NCBI GenBank assembly: GCA_048885185.1
Contig: JBHLQC010000095.1
Coordinates: 1-6,293 of the forward strand
DNA from: Hermodarchaeum sp048885185
GTDB lineage: Archaea > Asgardarchaeota > Hermodarchaeia > Hermodarchaeales > Hermodarchaeaceae
Length of the DNA: 6,293 nucleotides
Reading direction: 5' to 3'
Part shown: positions 1 through 5,728 of the stretch, in pieces
Numbering within the stretch: the first letter of the stretch is position 1
Layout: each line of letters starts with the position of its first letter
Program-made: the position numbers and the translations under genes
Notes under the pieces: model-generated
The model's input: only the letters and a program-made list of their open reading frames with translations
What the model was told of the DNA's origin: nothing
Databases searched by the model: none

Positions 1-44
1 CTTTCACATCATTTTTCTCATCTCTACTTCTTTCCTTAATCCAT

Positions 45-59
45 GGAAAGGCTATTAAG
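45..59 (+). promoter_or_regulatory. Weak candidate BRE/TATA promoter for the mevalonate operon
   Basis: GGAAAG followed by GCTATTAAG resembles an archaeal BRE plus TATA element. The same layout (GGAAA, a short gap, GCT, then TTAA) is found at 5246-5262 upstream of the ribosomal genes, which is the main support. A start about 25 bases downstream would give a leader of roughly 70 bases before the mevalonate kinase ATG. The TATA match is poor, so this is a suggestion only. Confidence 0.3.
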
Positions 60-87
60 CGCCTAGCTCTGAAACGACTCGTAATTC

Positions 88-103
88 CCTAAATGAAATT
101 AGG
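88..103 (+). repeat. Small palindrome in the leader of the mevalonate operon
   Basis: CCTAA (88-92) and TTAGG (99-103) form a perfect 5-bp inverted repeat around a 6-base loop. A competing 6-bp pairing exists between CGCCTA (60-65) and TAGGCG (100-105). It could be an operator, a weak RNA hairpin or chance. No T-run follows it, so it does not look like a terminator. The rest of 1-152 shows no gene that can be supported. Confidence 0.25.
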
Positions 104-152
104 CGAAAATCCCTTGTTCCGATTACAATTTCATTTCAGGAGGTAAATAACA

Positions 153-1091
153 ATGGGCAGAGGTTCAGGTTTTGGCAAAGTCATCCTTTTTGGTGAGCAT
201 TTTGTTGTCTATGGATTTCCGGCAATAGCTGCTGCCGTGGGATCCACCACAATTGCAACAATCCGACGAATTTCCGAACCCGGGTGGAAAATCACTGATA
301 ATCGTCCCGCAGTCCCTGGATACAAGAAAAAGAAATTAAATGAGCAAAAAGTGTCCATCGACAATATTCTCCGTTTTGCCGATATCGATGTTAGCCAAGA
401 AGGCCTTCACATTACACTCAGTGGCAAACTTGTCTGTGCCAGTGGTATCGGAGCAAGTGCGGCAAGCTGCACCGCCATTGCACGGGCGCTCAACGACGAA
501 TTCAGACTCGGTTGGGATGACAATAAAGTCAACGCATGTGCCTACGAGGGCGAGCTAGGCTATCATGGCACGCCTAGTGGTATTGATAATACTGCTGCGA
601 CCTTTGGTGGAATTGTCTGGTACAAACGGGACCTCAACGGTGGAGCGCCTACCATTGAAACGATCAAACTGAAAGAACCCACGGACATCGTAATTGCCAG
701 CACGGGCATCACGGCAAGTACAAAAGAAGTGGTCGGTGATGTACGGAAACTGAAAGAAGAGAAGACTAAATGGTGGGATCAAATTGCTGAGGATTATGCA
801 GAGATTGCTGAAACTGCACGGAAAGGTTTTGATGACATGGATCTCCAACTACTTGGTTTACTCATGAATCAAAACCATAATTTGCTTATAGAAATCGGGG
901 TTTCGTGTGTTGAGTTGGAGGAACTCGTGGGCGTCTCTCGACAGGCAGGAGCGTGGGGTGCCAAATTAACGGGAACTGGGCGTGGTGGCAATATGGTGGC
1001 ATTGACGCCTGGACGTGACCTCCAAAATGATGTGTTTGGTACAATCAAACAACGGGGCTTTTCAGCCTGGCGATATAGAATTGGAGTCTAA
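153..1091 (+). CDS. mvk: Mevalonate kinase (GHMP kinase family)
   Basis: A cytosolic enzyme that phosphorylates mevalonate with ATP to mevalonate 5-phosphate, the entry step into isoprenoid lipid precursors. The 312 residues match the usual archaeal length. Motif 1, GKVILFGEH, lies at residues 8-16. The GHMP phosphate-binding loop is at 96-105 (ASGIGASAAS). HGTPSGIDN (138-146) carries the probable catalytic aspartate D145. Motif 3 is at 269-280 (GAKLTGTGRGGN). The ATG is set by a strong AGGAGGT at 138-144 with 8 bases of spacing. It is the first gene of a block that continues 18 bases later with the UbiD-family gene. Odd point: motif 3 is usually AGGGG-like, and here it reads TGRGG. Other GHMP kinases (phosphomevalonate or mevalonate 3-kinase) are possible, but motifs and context favour mevalonate 5-kinase. 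Confidence 0.93.
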   Translation: MGRGSGFGKVILFGEHFVVYGFPAIAAAVGSTTIATIRRISEPGWKITDNRPAVPGYKKKKLNEQKVSIDNILRFADIDVSQEGLHITLSGKLVCASGIGASAASCTAIARALNDEFRLGWDDNKVNACAYEGELGYHGTPSGIDNTAATFGGIVWYKRDLNGGAPTIETIKLKEPTDIVIASTGITASTKEVVGDVRKLKEEKTKWWDQIAEDYAEIAETARKGFDDMDLQLLGLLMNQNHNLLIEIGVSCVELEELVGVSRQAGAWGAKLTGTGRGGNMVALTPGRDLQNDVFGTIKQRGFSAWRYRIGV

Positions 1092-1109
1092 AAAAAGAGG
1101 TGAATAGTA

Positions 1110-2420
1110 ATGGGTCTACGTGACCATCTACAAAAACTTGAGAAAGAAGGATCTCTTCTAAAAATAACTAAACCCGTGTCAAAACGATTAGAAGCTGCTG
1201 GTATAATGAAAGCAGTTGAACCAAAGCCAGTCCTCTTTGAAAACGTGAAAGATTCGGAATTCCGAATTATGGGCAATCTGTTTTGTAGTAAAGATAGTAT
1301 TGCCTCCTATCTCGGCATATCTACAAGCGAAATTATTCCTACCCTTAGCAAAGCCATTGAAGACCGCTCTGCTCCTGAAGAGGTCAAGGTTGCTCCCTGT
1401 CAAGAAGTTGTTGAAAAAACGGTTGACCTCGACAATGTGCCTATTGTCTTTCATAACAAACGAGATGGTGGACCATATATCTCATCAGCTGTTGTTGTGG
1501 CAGGGCATCCCAAGTATGGGCAGAACCTTGATTTTCACCGAGCGATGCAAATTAAGAAGGATACAATGAGTACACGCGTCGTTGCTAAAAGGAATTTTCA
1601 CACTTTCATGGAAGACCTTGGAACAGTGGATGTTGCATTTTGTATCGGTAATTCTCCAAACATCTTGGTTGCAGCTGCAACTAGTGTTGAAATTGGTATC
1701 AACGAGCTTGAAATTGCCAATGCCTTAGAGCCGATTCGTGTGGTGAAAGCGCAAACCTCAGATTTGCTCATTCCCGCTGATTGTGAGTGGGTTCTCGAAG
1801 GTAAAGTGTACAGAGATAAACGACATGACGAGGGTCCTTTCATTGACTTAACTCAAACCTATGATGTCATTCGAAATGAACCTATCTTTGAAGTTACTTG
1901 TATCACACACCGAAGAGATGCAATTTGGCAGGCTCTTCTTCCAGGAGCCTTTGAACATAAGGTACTCATGGGGATGCCTCGGGAACCAACCATCTTCCGT
2001 AAGATCAACGAGAAGGGTGTTCGCTGTTTGGATGTGAATATTGACCCTGGTGGATGCAGCTGGCTCCATGCGGTAGTTCAAATCGATAAACAACGTGAAG
2101 AAGACGGTAAACTTGCCATCGAAGGTGCTTTTGAAGGTCACCGAAGTCTCAAACACGCCTATATCGTCGATAAGGATATCGACATCTATGATCCCTATGA
2201 CGTAGAATGGGCTATGGCCACTCGGTTCCAAGGTGATGTTGACCTCGTTGTCAAAGAGAAAGAACGAGGAAGTAGTTTGGATCCCAGCTCTGAGCCTGGA
2301 ACCTACCTTACGACTAAATTAGGTTTTGATCTCACTGCTCCTCTGAAAGTTGAGAAAGGGAAAACCTTTGCCAAAGCAAGCTTTCCTGAAGTTGACTTGA
2401 AGAAGTACGTCGAGGAGTGA
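1110..2420 (+). CDS. UbiD-family decarboxylase, probable anhydromevalonate phosphate decarboxylase
   Basis: The predicted reaction is decarboxylation of trans-anhydromevalonate 5-phosphate to isopentenyl phosphate, using prenylated FMN and a metal. UbiD-family hallmarks are NLDFHR at 129-134 (the N-x4-R pair typical of cofactor/metal binding), EWVLEG at 216-221, EGPF-D-T-TYD at 231-242, ITHRRD at 255-260, LLPG followed by EH at 266-273, and MPREP at 279-283. By rough analogy N129, R134, E220 and E272 are candidate active-site residues; this alignment was done by eye. The length, 436 residues, is normal for archaeal UbiD homologues. The ATG follows GAGGTGA (1097-1103) by 6 bases. Homologues are often labelled menaquinone or 3-octaprenyl-4-hydroxybenzoate decarboxylase. 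That name is less likely here, because the gene sits between mevalonate kinase and both phosphomevalonate dehydratase subunits. Confidence 0.88.
   Translation: MGLRDHLQKLEKEGSLLKITKPVSKRLEAAGIMKAVEPKPVLFENVKDSEFRIMGNLFCSKDSIASYLGISTSEIIPTLSKAIEDRSAPEEVKVAPCQEVVEKTVDLDNVPIVFHNKRDGGPYISSAVVVAGHPKYGQNLDFHRAMQIKKDTMSTRVVAKRNFHTFMEDLGTVDVAFCIGNSPNILVAAATSVEIGINELEIANALEPIRVVKAQTSDLLIPADCEWVLEGKVYRDKRHDEGPFIDLTQTYDVIRNEPIFEVTCITHRRDAIWQALLPGAFEHKVLMGMPREPTIFRKINEKGVRCLDVNIDPGGCSWLHAVVQIDKQREEDGKLAIEGAFEGHRSLKHAYIVDKDIDIYDPYDVEWAMATRFQGDVDLVVKEKERGSSLDPSSEPGTYLTTKLGFDLTAPLKVEKGKTFAKASFPEVDLKKYVEE
2412..2420 (+). promoter_or_regulatory. Ribosome binding site fixing the dehydratase large-subunit start
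   Basis: GAGGAGTGA overlaps the end of the decarboxylase gene, including its TGA stop. It sits 8 bases before the ATG at 2429. An in-frame GTG at 2417 lies inside this site and would have no binding site of its own at a proper distance, so ATG 2429 is preferred. Confidence 0.75.
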
Positions 2421-2428
2421 TCCCCAAT

Positions 2429-3619
2429 ATGAAACTAACCAAACTCCATCAAGAGATGTTACAAGGCAAACATGGTTATGCCGCTCAGAAAAGTATGGAA
2501 ATTCTCAACGCCCTGGGTGAAATATACAAAGCAGAACGAATGGTTCCTGTGACTTCAGTTCAAATTGCTGGTGTAAGCTACGCAAATTTGGGTGAACCAG
2601 GGCTAGATTGGCTTGCACAAATGGCTAAAGATGGACAGGTCCGCGTACTTACAACACTCAACCCTGCTGGTATGGATCTCGAAAATTGGCGAGTATTAGG
2701 TATTGATCCAGAATTTGCCAAGAATCAAGAACGAGTAGTCGATGCCTTTGCAAAGATGGGCATTATCACCACTTGTACCTGTACACCATATTTAGTGGGT
2801 AATCTTCCCCATTTTGGAGAACACATCGCCTGGGCTGAAAGTAGTGCCGTCTGTTTTGCCAACTCAGTAATTGGGGCAAAAACAAACCGCGAAGGTGGTC
2901 CCAGCGCATTGGCGGCAGCCATAACTGGGTATACACCTGAGTATGGCTATCATCTTGAGAAAAATCGACAAGCCCATGTAATAATTACCGTGAAACCCTC
3001 AGTATCAGGAACAGCTCAATTTGGAACTCTAGGAAAAGTCATTGGAGATACCCTTGATGCTAAAGCTGAATGGACTATCCCCTATATCACCGGCATTTCT
3101 ACTGCAAACACTGACGAACTCAAATCCTTCTGTGCCTCAATTGCCACATACGGGGGCACAGCACTCTTTCACATGGAAGGGGTGACTCCTAACAGGACCA
3201 AGATACCCAAGGAAAACGTCACTGTCAGTGACAACGACTTAGCACAAGCTGAAAAGGAACTAAACGAAGAAGGCGCCAAGATTGACTTTGTGAGTATTGG
3301 CTGCCCTCATGCCTCACTGCGTGAAATACAGTATATCGCTGAGCTTGTTGCAGGAAAACAGGTGAAGAAAGAAACTTGGATTACAACAGCACGACCAACA
3401 AAGCAAGTTGCTGACCGAATGGGATACACAAAGATCATCGAAGCGACCGGAATCAAGTTTGCCTGTGATACCTGTTGTGTTGTGGCTCCCATTAAAGGTC
3501 GATTTACAGGATTATGTACAGATTCTGCAAAAGGGTGTTATTACGGTCGAGGACGTAACAAATTCCAAACCAAACACTGCTCACTCGAAGAATGCATAGA
3601 GGAGGCGTTTGCAGAATGA
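2429..3619 (+). CDS. Phosphomevalonate dehydratase large subunit (aconitase X catalytic domain)
   Basis: With the small subunit it dehydrates mevalonate 5-phosphate to trans-anhydromevalonate 5-phosphate using an iron-sulfur cluster. The 396 residues start MKLTK, as is usual for the family. Conserved blocks are CTCTPYL-GN (106-115), WAESSAV-FANSVIGA-TNREGGPSAL (125-151), GCPHAS (281-286), CDTCCVVAP (336-344) and DSAKGCYYGRG (355-365). C106, C108, C282, C336, C339, C340, C353 and C360 are candidate cluster ligands or active-site cysteines; which ones bind iron cannot be decided by reading. The start at 2429 replaces a possible GTG at 2417. The stop overlaps the small-subunit ATG as ATGA, implying coupled translation and paired stoichiometry. 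Aconitase X also includes cis-3-hydroxyproline dehydratases, but the mevalonate context argues against that. Confidence 0.92.
   Translation: MKLTKLHQEMLQGKHGYAAQKSMEILNALGEIYKAERMVPVTSVQIAGVSYANLGEPGLDWLAQMAKDGQVRVLTTLNPAGMDLENWRVLGIDPEFAKNQERVVDAFAKMGIITTCTCTPYLVGNLPHFGEHIAWAESSAVCFANSVIGAKTNREGGPSALAAAITGYTPEYGYHLEKNRQAHVIITVKPSVSGTAQFGTLGKVIGDTLDAKAEWTIPYITGISTANTDELKSFCASIATYGGTALFHMEGVTPNRTKIPKENVTVSDNDLAQAEKELNEEGAKIDFVSIGCPHASLREIQYIAELVAGKQVKKETWITTARPTKQVADRMGYTKIIEATGIKFACDTCCVVAPIKGRFTGLCTDSAKGCYYGRGRNKFQTKHCSLEECIEEAFAE
3601..3605 (+). promoter_or_regulatory. Ribosome binding site fixing the dehydratase small-subunit start
   Basis: GGAGG (within AGAGGAGG, 3598-3605) lies inside the end of the large-subunit gene, 10 bases before ATG 3616. 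It rules against the upstream in-frame ATG at 3592, which would put this site inside the coding region and leave that start without one. Confidence 0.75.
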
Positions 3620-4011
3620 CCACAAAATTTGAGGGTCGGAAAATCTCCCCTGGCGAGGCCACCGGAGAAGCACTAGTTACAAATCAAGGCCTTTCCTTCT
3701 ACGGCGGAGTGGATCCTGAAACTGGTGTTGTAGTCGAAAAAGATCATGAGTTAGAAGGGCAATCAATCACAGGTAAGATTCTCGTATTTCCCCGTGGAAA
3801 AGGGTCAACGGTTGGCTCTTATGTCCTCTATCAGCTGGCAAAAACGGGGAAGGGACCAGTAGCCATTATAAACCAGGAAACCGAAACCATTGTTGCCGTT
3901 GGTTGTATTATCAGTGACATCCCTGCCATTGATCATATTCCCATTGAGAAAATCAAGACTGGTCAGAAACTTCGAGTTGACGCAACAAACGGGCTAGTAG
4001 AACTCCAGTAA
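3616..4011 (+). CDS. Phosphomevalonate dehydratase small subunit (aconitase X swivel domain, DUF126)
   Basis: A 131-residue partner of the large subunit, forming the mobile swivel domain that closes the active site. The family signature GKILVFPRGKGSTVGSYVLY lies at residues 53-72. S64 within GKGSTVGS is the conserved serine expected to take part in catalysis, by family knowledge. PVAIIN at 81-86 and GCIISDIPAID at 96-106 are also typical. The start is the ATG that overlaps the large-subunit stop (ATGA), backed by GGAGG at 3601-3605; an upstream ATG at 3592 would add eight untypical residues. Length is normal. In some organisms the two subunits are fused; here they are separate but translationally linked. 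Confidence 0.92.
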   Translation: MTTKFEGRKISPGEATGEALVTNQGLSFYGGVDPETGVVVEKDHELEGQSITGKILVFPRGKGSTVGSYVLYQLAKTGKGPVAIINQETETIVAVGCIISDIPAIDHIPIEKIKTGQKLRVDATNGLVELQ

Positions 4012-4067
4012 CACTCAAAGCACTAACACATAGTTGATGCTCCATTAGAACTCTCTTCATTCTTCAA

Positions 4068-4073
4068 GGGGGT
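4068..4073 (+). promoter_or_regulatory. Ribosome binding site for the isomerase TTG start
   Basis: GGGGGT ends 6 bases before the TTG at 4080. No ATG or GTG occurs in frame before the conserved RK-x2-H motif, so this site decides the start. The 68-base gap 4012-4079 shows no convincing TATA box or T-run, so cotranscription with the upstream genes is likely but not proven. Confidence 0.65.
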
Positions 4074-4079
4074 TTAGCT

Positions 4080-5216
4080 TTGGTAACGACACGAACGAAA
4101 TCGGATTCAAAGAAAAAGGGAACAAGCACGGAAGATCGGAAACAAGAGCATATTCGGATTTGCTTAGAACGAGAGATAGAATCTAACATTTCTACAGGCT
4201 TTGATGATATCACGCTCATTCATAATGCTGTACCTGAAATTAACCTCGATGACGTGAATCTTCAGTGTACCTTCCTCGGGCATAAACTTCAGGCACCCAT
4301 CATGGTCACGGCAATGACAGGTGGCCATGAGGAAGCCTTGCCAATTAACCGTCATATTGCTCAAGCAGTAGAAGCCCTAGGTCTAGCCATGGGCGTGGGA
4401 AGTCAACGTGCAGCAATAGAAGATTCGACTTTAGCTCCCTCCTTTAGCGTCACACGTGAAAACGCTCCTACGACATTCATAATTGGAAATATCGGTGCGC
4501 CTCAACTTTCACTAGGCTATGATGTTAAAGAAGCTGAAATCGCCATCAAAATGCTAAATGCCAATGCCCTTGCCATCCATTTCAATGCAGCCCAAGAGGC
4601 TATTCAGCCCGAAGGCGAAGCAAACTTTTCAGGAGTACTTCAAGCCCTTCGACGATTAACAAAAAGTCTTTCAACTCCAATTATTGCTAAAGAAACAGGT
4701 GCTGGAATAAATCCTGAAAACGCGGAACATCTGGTAAAAGCAGGAGTAAAAGCCATTGATGTGGCTGGGCTGGGAGGCACAAGCTGGCCCGCTGTCGAGG
4801 TCGAACGAGCAAAATCTGAAGATGCCTTGAAAGCCACACTTGGTCGTTGGTTTACAGACTGGGGTATTCCCACCGCAGTTGCTACGTATGAAGTTACCCA
4901 AAAGAATCTCTCAGTTCCAGTTATTGCTTCCGGTGGGATTCGTACAGGAGTTGATATTGCCAAAGCCATCGCTCTGGGTGCTACTATTGGAGGAGTTGCA
5001 CTGCCCGTTCTTTCTCCTGCAATGCTCAACGCCAAAGCAGTTCAAGTTTATTTGGGCTCTCTCATCCAAGGACTAAAAGCGACAATGTTTCTTGTTGGTG
5101 CTAAAACACTTGAAGCTCTCACAAAGACACCACTCATTATTCGGGGGGCTACTCGTAACTGGCTTGAACTCCGTGGACATAACCTCGAAGAACTTGCACG
5201 GCGGAGTATTCGGTAG
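4080..5216 (+). CDS. fni: Isopentenyl diphosphate isomerase, type 2 (FMN-dependent)
   Basis: Interconverts isopentenyl and dimethylallyl diphosphate using reduced FMN and Mg2+, giving the primer for archaeal lipid prenyl chains. The 378 residues show the type 2 motifs in order: RK-x2-H (20-24), MTGGH (79-83), GVGSQR (105-110), GNIGAPQ (136-142), HFNAAQE-x2-QPEG (157-169), AKETGAG (193-199), GLGGTSW (220-226), ASGGIRTG (273-280) and GGVALP (294-299). By family knowledge Q162 is the probable catalytic glutamine and E163 the metal ligand; H157 and K194 also line the site. The start codon is TTG, with a lysine-rich, probably disordered N-terminus of about 18 residues. It is the last step of the operon logic, 68 bases after the dehydratase and followed by an oligo-T terminator. 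Confidence 0.95.
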   Translation: MVTTRTKSDSKKKGTSTEDRKQEHIRICLEREIESNISTGFDDITLIHNAVPEINLDDVNLQCTFLGHKLQAPIMVTAMTGGHEEALPINRHIAQAVEALGLAMGVGSQRAAIEDSTLAPSFSVTRENAPTTFIIGNIGAPQLSLGYDVKEAEIAIKMLNANALAIHFNAAQEAIQPEGEANFSGVLQALRRLTKSLSTPIIAKETGAGINPENAEHLVKAGVKAIDVAGLGGTSWPAVEVERAKSEDALKATLGRWFTDWGIPTAVATYEVTQKNLSVPVIASGGIRTGVDIAKAIALGATIGGVALPVLSPAMLNAKAVQVYLGSLIQGLKATMFLVGAKTLEALTKTPLIIRGATRNWLELRGHNLEELARRSIR

Positions 5217-5217
5217 A

Positions 5218-5226
5218 TTTGTTTTT
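5218..5226 (+). terminator. Oligo-T terminator after the isomerase gene
   Basis: TTTGTTTTT begins two bases after the isomerase TAG. T-rich runs of this kind, without a hairpin, are the usual intrinsic terminators of archaea. It separates the isoprenoid genes from the ribosomal genes, whose own promoter follows at 5246. Confidence 0.55.
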
Positions 5227-5245
5227 GTCAGAGTATAGTGTGAGA

Positions 5246-5262
5246 GGAAAAAGCTTTAAAAG
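5246..5262 (+). promoter_or_regulatory. BRE/TATA promoter of the ribosomal protein cluster
   Basis: GGAAAAAGCTTTAAAAG contains a purine-rich BRE-like stretch followed by a TTTAAA box at 5255-5260. With the usual archaeal spacing of about 25 bases, transcription would start near 5281-5290. The L7Ae leader would then be about 70-80 bases and begin just before the hairpin at 5295. Confidence 0.6.
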
Positions 5263-5294
5263 CCGTGTCGATTGCTACTCAGTCGCCACAGCCA

Positions 5295-5334
5295 CGGGTC
5301 GATAATTACTGGCTGTTAGCCTCGACAAGACCCG
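5295..5334 (+). promoter_or_regulatory. Leader hairpin that competes with the kink-turn stem
   Basis: CGGGTC (5295-5300) is perfectly complementary to GACCCG (5329-5334), and an inner hairpin GGCT/AGCC (5311-5314 with 5318-5321) caps it. Its 3' arm uses bases 5329-5334, which are also needed for the 5' arm of the kink-turn structure at 5323-5362. The two folds therefore exclude each other. Forming this hairpin would leave the L7Ae ribosome binding site and start codon free. A third option, GTCGA/TCGAC (5298-5302 with 5322-5326), also exists. Folding was done by eye. Confidence 0.5.
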
Positions 5335-5362
5335 ATGAATAAGCAATGAGGTGCTCTTGTTG
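5323..5362 (+). promoter_or_regulatory. Kink-turn covering the L7Ae ribosome binding site and start codon
   Basis: CGACAAGA (5323-5330) pairs with TCTTGTTG (5355-5362), 8 bp including one G-U. Inside, C5332-C5333 pair with G5350-G5351. Then come a three-base bulge GAT (5334-5336), tandem sheared G-A/A-G pairs (GA 5337-5338 with GA 5348-5349), a 2-bp AT/AT stem and a five-base loop (5341-5345). This is the kink-turn plan: C-stem, three-base bulge, GA, NC-stem, GA, C-stem. It has the same 2-bp stem and pentaloop as the U4 snRNA 5' stem-loop. L7Ae binds kink-turns, so its product probably represses its own translation here, as reported for L7Ae in Sulfolobus. The weakest part is the short C-stem with an asymmetric internal loop (C5331 opposite 5352-5354). 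Confidence 0.72.
5348..5353 (+). promoter_or_regulatory. Ribosome binding site for L7Ae, embedded in the kink-turn
   Basis: GAGGTG ends 6 bases before TTG 5360, the same spacing as in two other genes here. An in-frame GTG at 5351 overlaps the site and TTG 5357 is too close, so 5360 is the best start. Its GA forms the sheared pairs, and its GG the C-stem, of the kink-turn. Confidence 0.7.
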
Positions 5363-5728
5363 TCAAAACCCCATGTAAAATTTACTGCGCCAAAAGAACT
5401 GCAAGATATCGCATACGAGATAGTTGAAATCGCTCGTGATACGGGTAAGATTCGAAAAGGAACCAACGAAACAACCAAAGCCGTTGAACGAGTGGTAGCA
5501 AAATTTGTTGCCATCGCTGAAGATGTAGATCCTCCAGAAATCATCTTTCATCTTCCAATTATGTGCGAAGAAAAAAATATTCCTTACATCTTCGTTGCCA
5601 GCAAAAACAAACTTGGTTCTGCACTTGGCATTGATGTCCCCTCCGCCTCTGCAGCCATCATTGAAGCTGGTGAAGCACAACGGCTCATCGATGACCTAAC
5701 CAAGAAACTAAAGGACCTACAAAAATAG
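5360..5728 (+). CDS. rpl7ae: Large ribosomal subunit protein L7Ae (eL8)
   Basis: An RNA-binding protein that recognises kink-turns in 23S rRNA and, in archaea, also in box C/D and H/ACA guide RNPs and RNase P. The 122 residues begin MSKPHVKF, the normal family start, if the TTG at 5360 is used; GTG 5351 would add LLL-type residues and overlap the ribosome binding site. The RNA-binding motif GTNETTKAVER is at 34-44 with N36, E37 and K40 at the usual contact positions. AEDVDPPEI (43-51 region), HLPIMCEEKNIPYIFV (54-69 region) and SKNKLGSALG (71-80) follow. The position after AVER, often G, is V here. It is first in the cluster with S28e and L24e, and its leader carries the kink-turn described at 5323-5362. 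Confidence 0.95.
   Translation: MSKPHVKFTAPKELQDIAYEIVEIARDTGKIRKGTNETTKAVERVVAKFVAIAEDVDPPEIIFHLPIMCEEKNIPYIFVASKNKLGSALGIDVPSASAAIIEAGEAQRLIDDLTKKLKDLQK

Noticed and set aside
3..92. Open frame of 30 codons at the left edge that could be the end of an upstream gene
   Set aside because: It has no recognisable protein motif and overlaps the promoter candidate; too short to call.
2417..2428. GTG at 2417 as start of the dehydratase large subunit
   Set aside because: It lies inside the Shine-Dalgarno site and adds four untypical residues; ATG 2429 gives the normal MKLT start with 8-base spacing.
3592..3615. ATG at 3592 as start of the dehydratase small subunit
   Set aside because: It has no binding site of its own and would swallow the GGAGG that serves ATG 3616.
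2429..4011. Reading the dehydratase pair as a TCA-cycle aconitase
   Set aside because: Sizes, the split swivel subunit and motifs fit aconitase X, and the neighbours are all isoprenoid genes.
4640..5035. Long antisense frames, e.g. 4640-5035 and 1848-2231 on the minus strand
   Set aside because: They mirror strongly conserved coding regions, lack ribosome binding sites and show no family features.
5271..5347. Inverted repeat ATTGCT (5271-5276) with AGCAAT (5342-5347)
   Set aside because: The first arm lies upstream of the transcription start predicted from the TATA box, so it is probably not in the RNA; the pairing would also break the kink-turn.
5351..5359. GTG at 5351 or TTG at 5357 as start of L7Ae
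   Set aside because: The GTG is part of GAGGTG itself and the TTG is only 3 bases from it; TTG 5360 gives the family's MSKP start and normal spacing.
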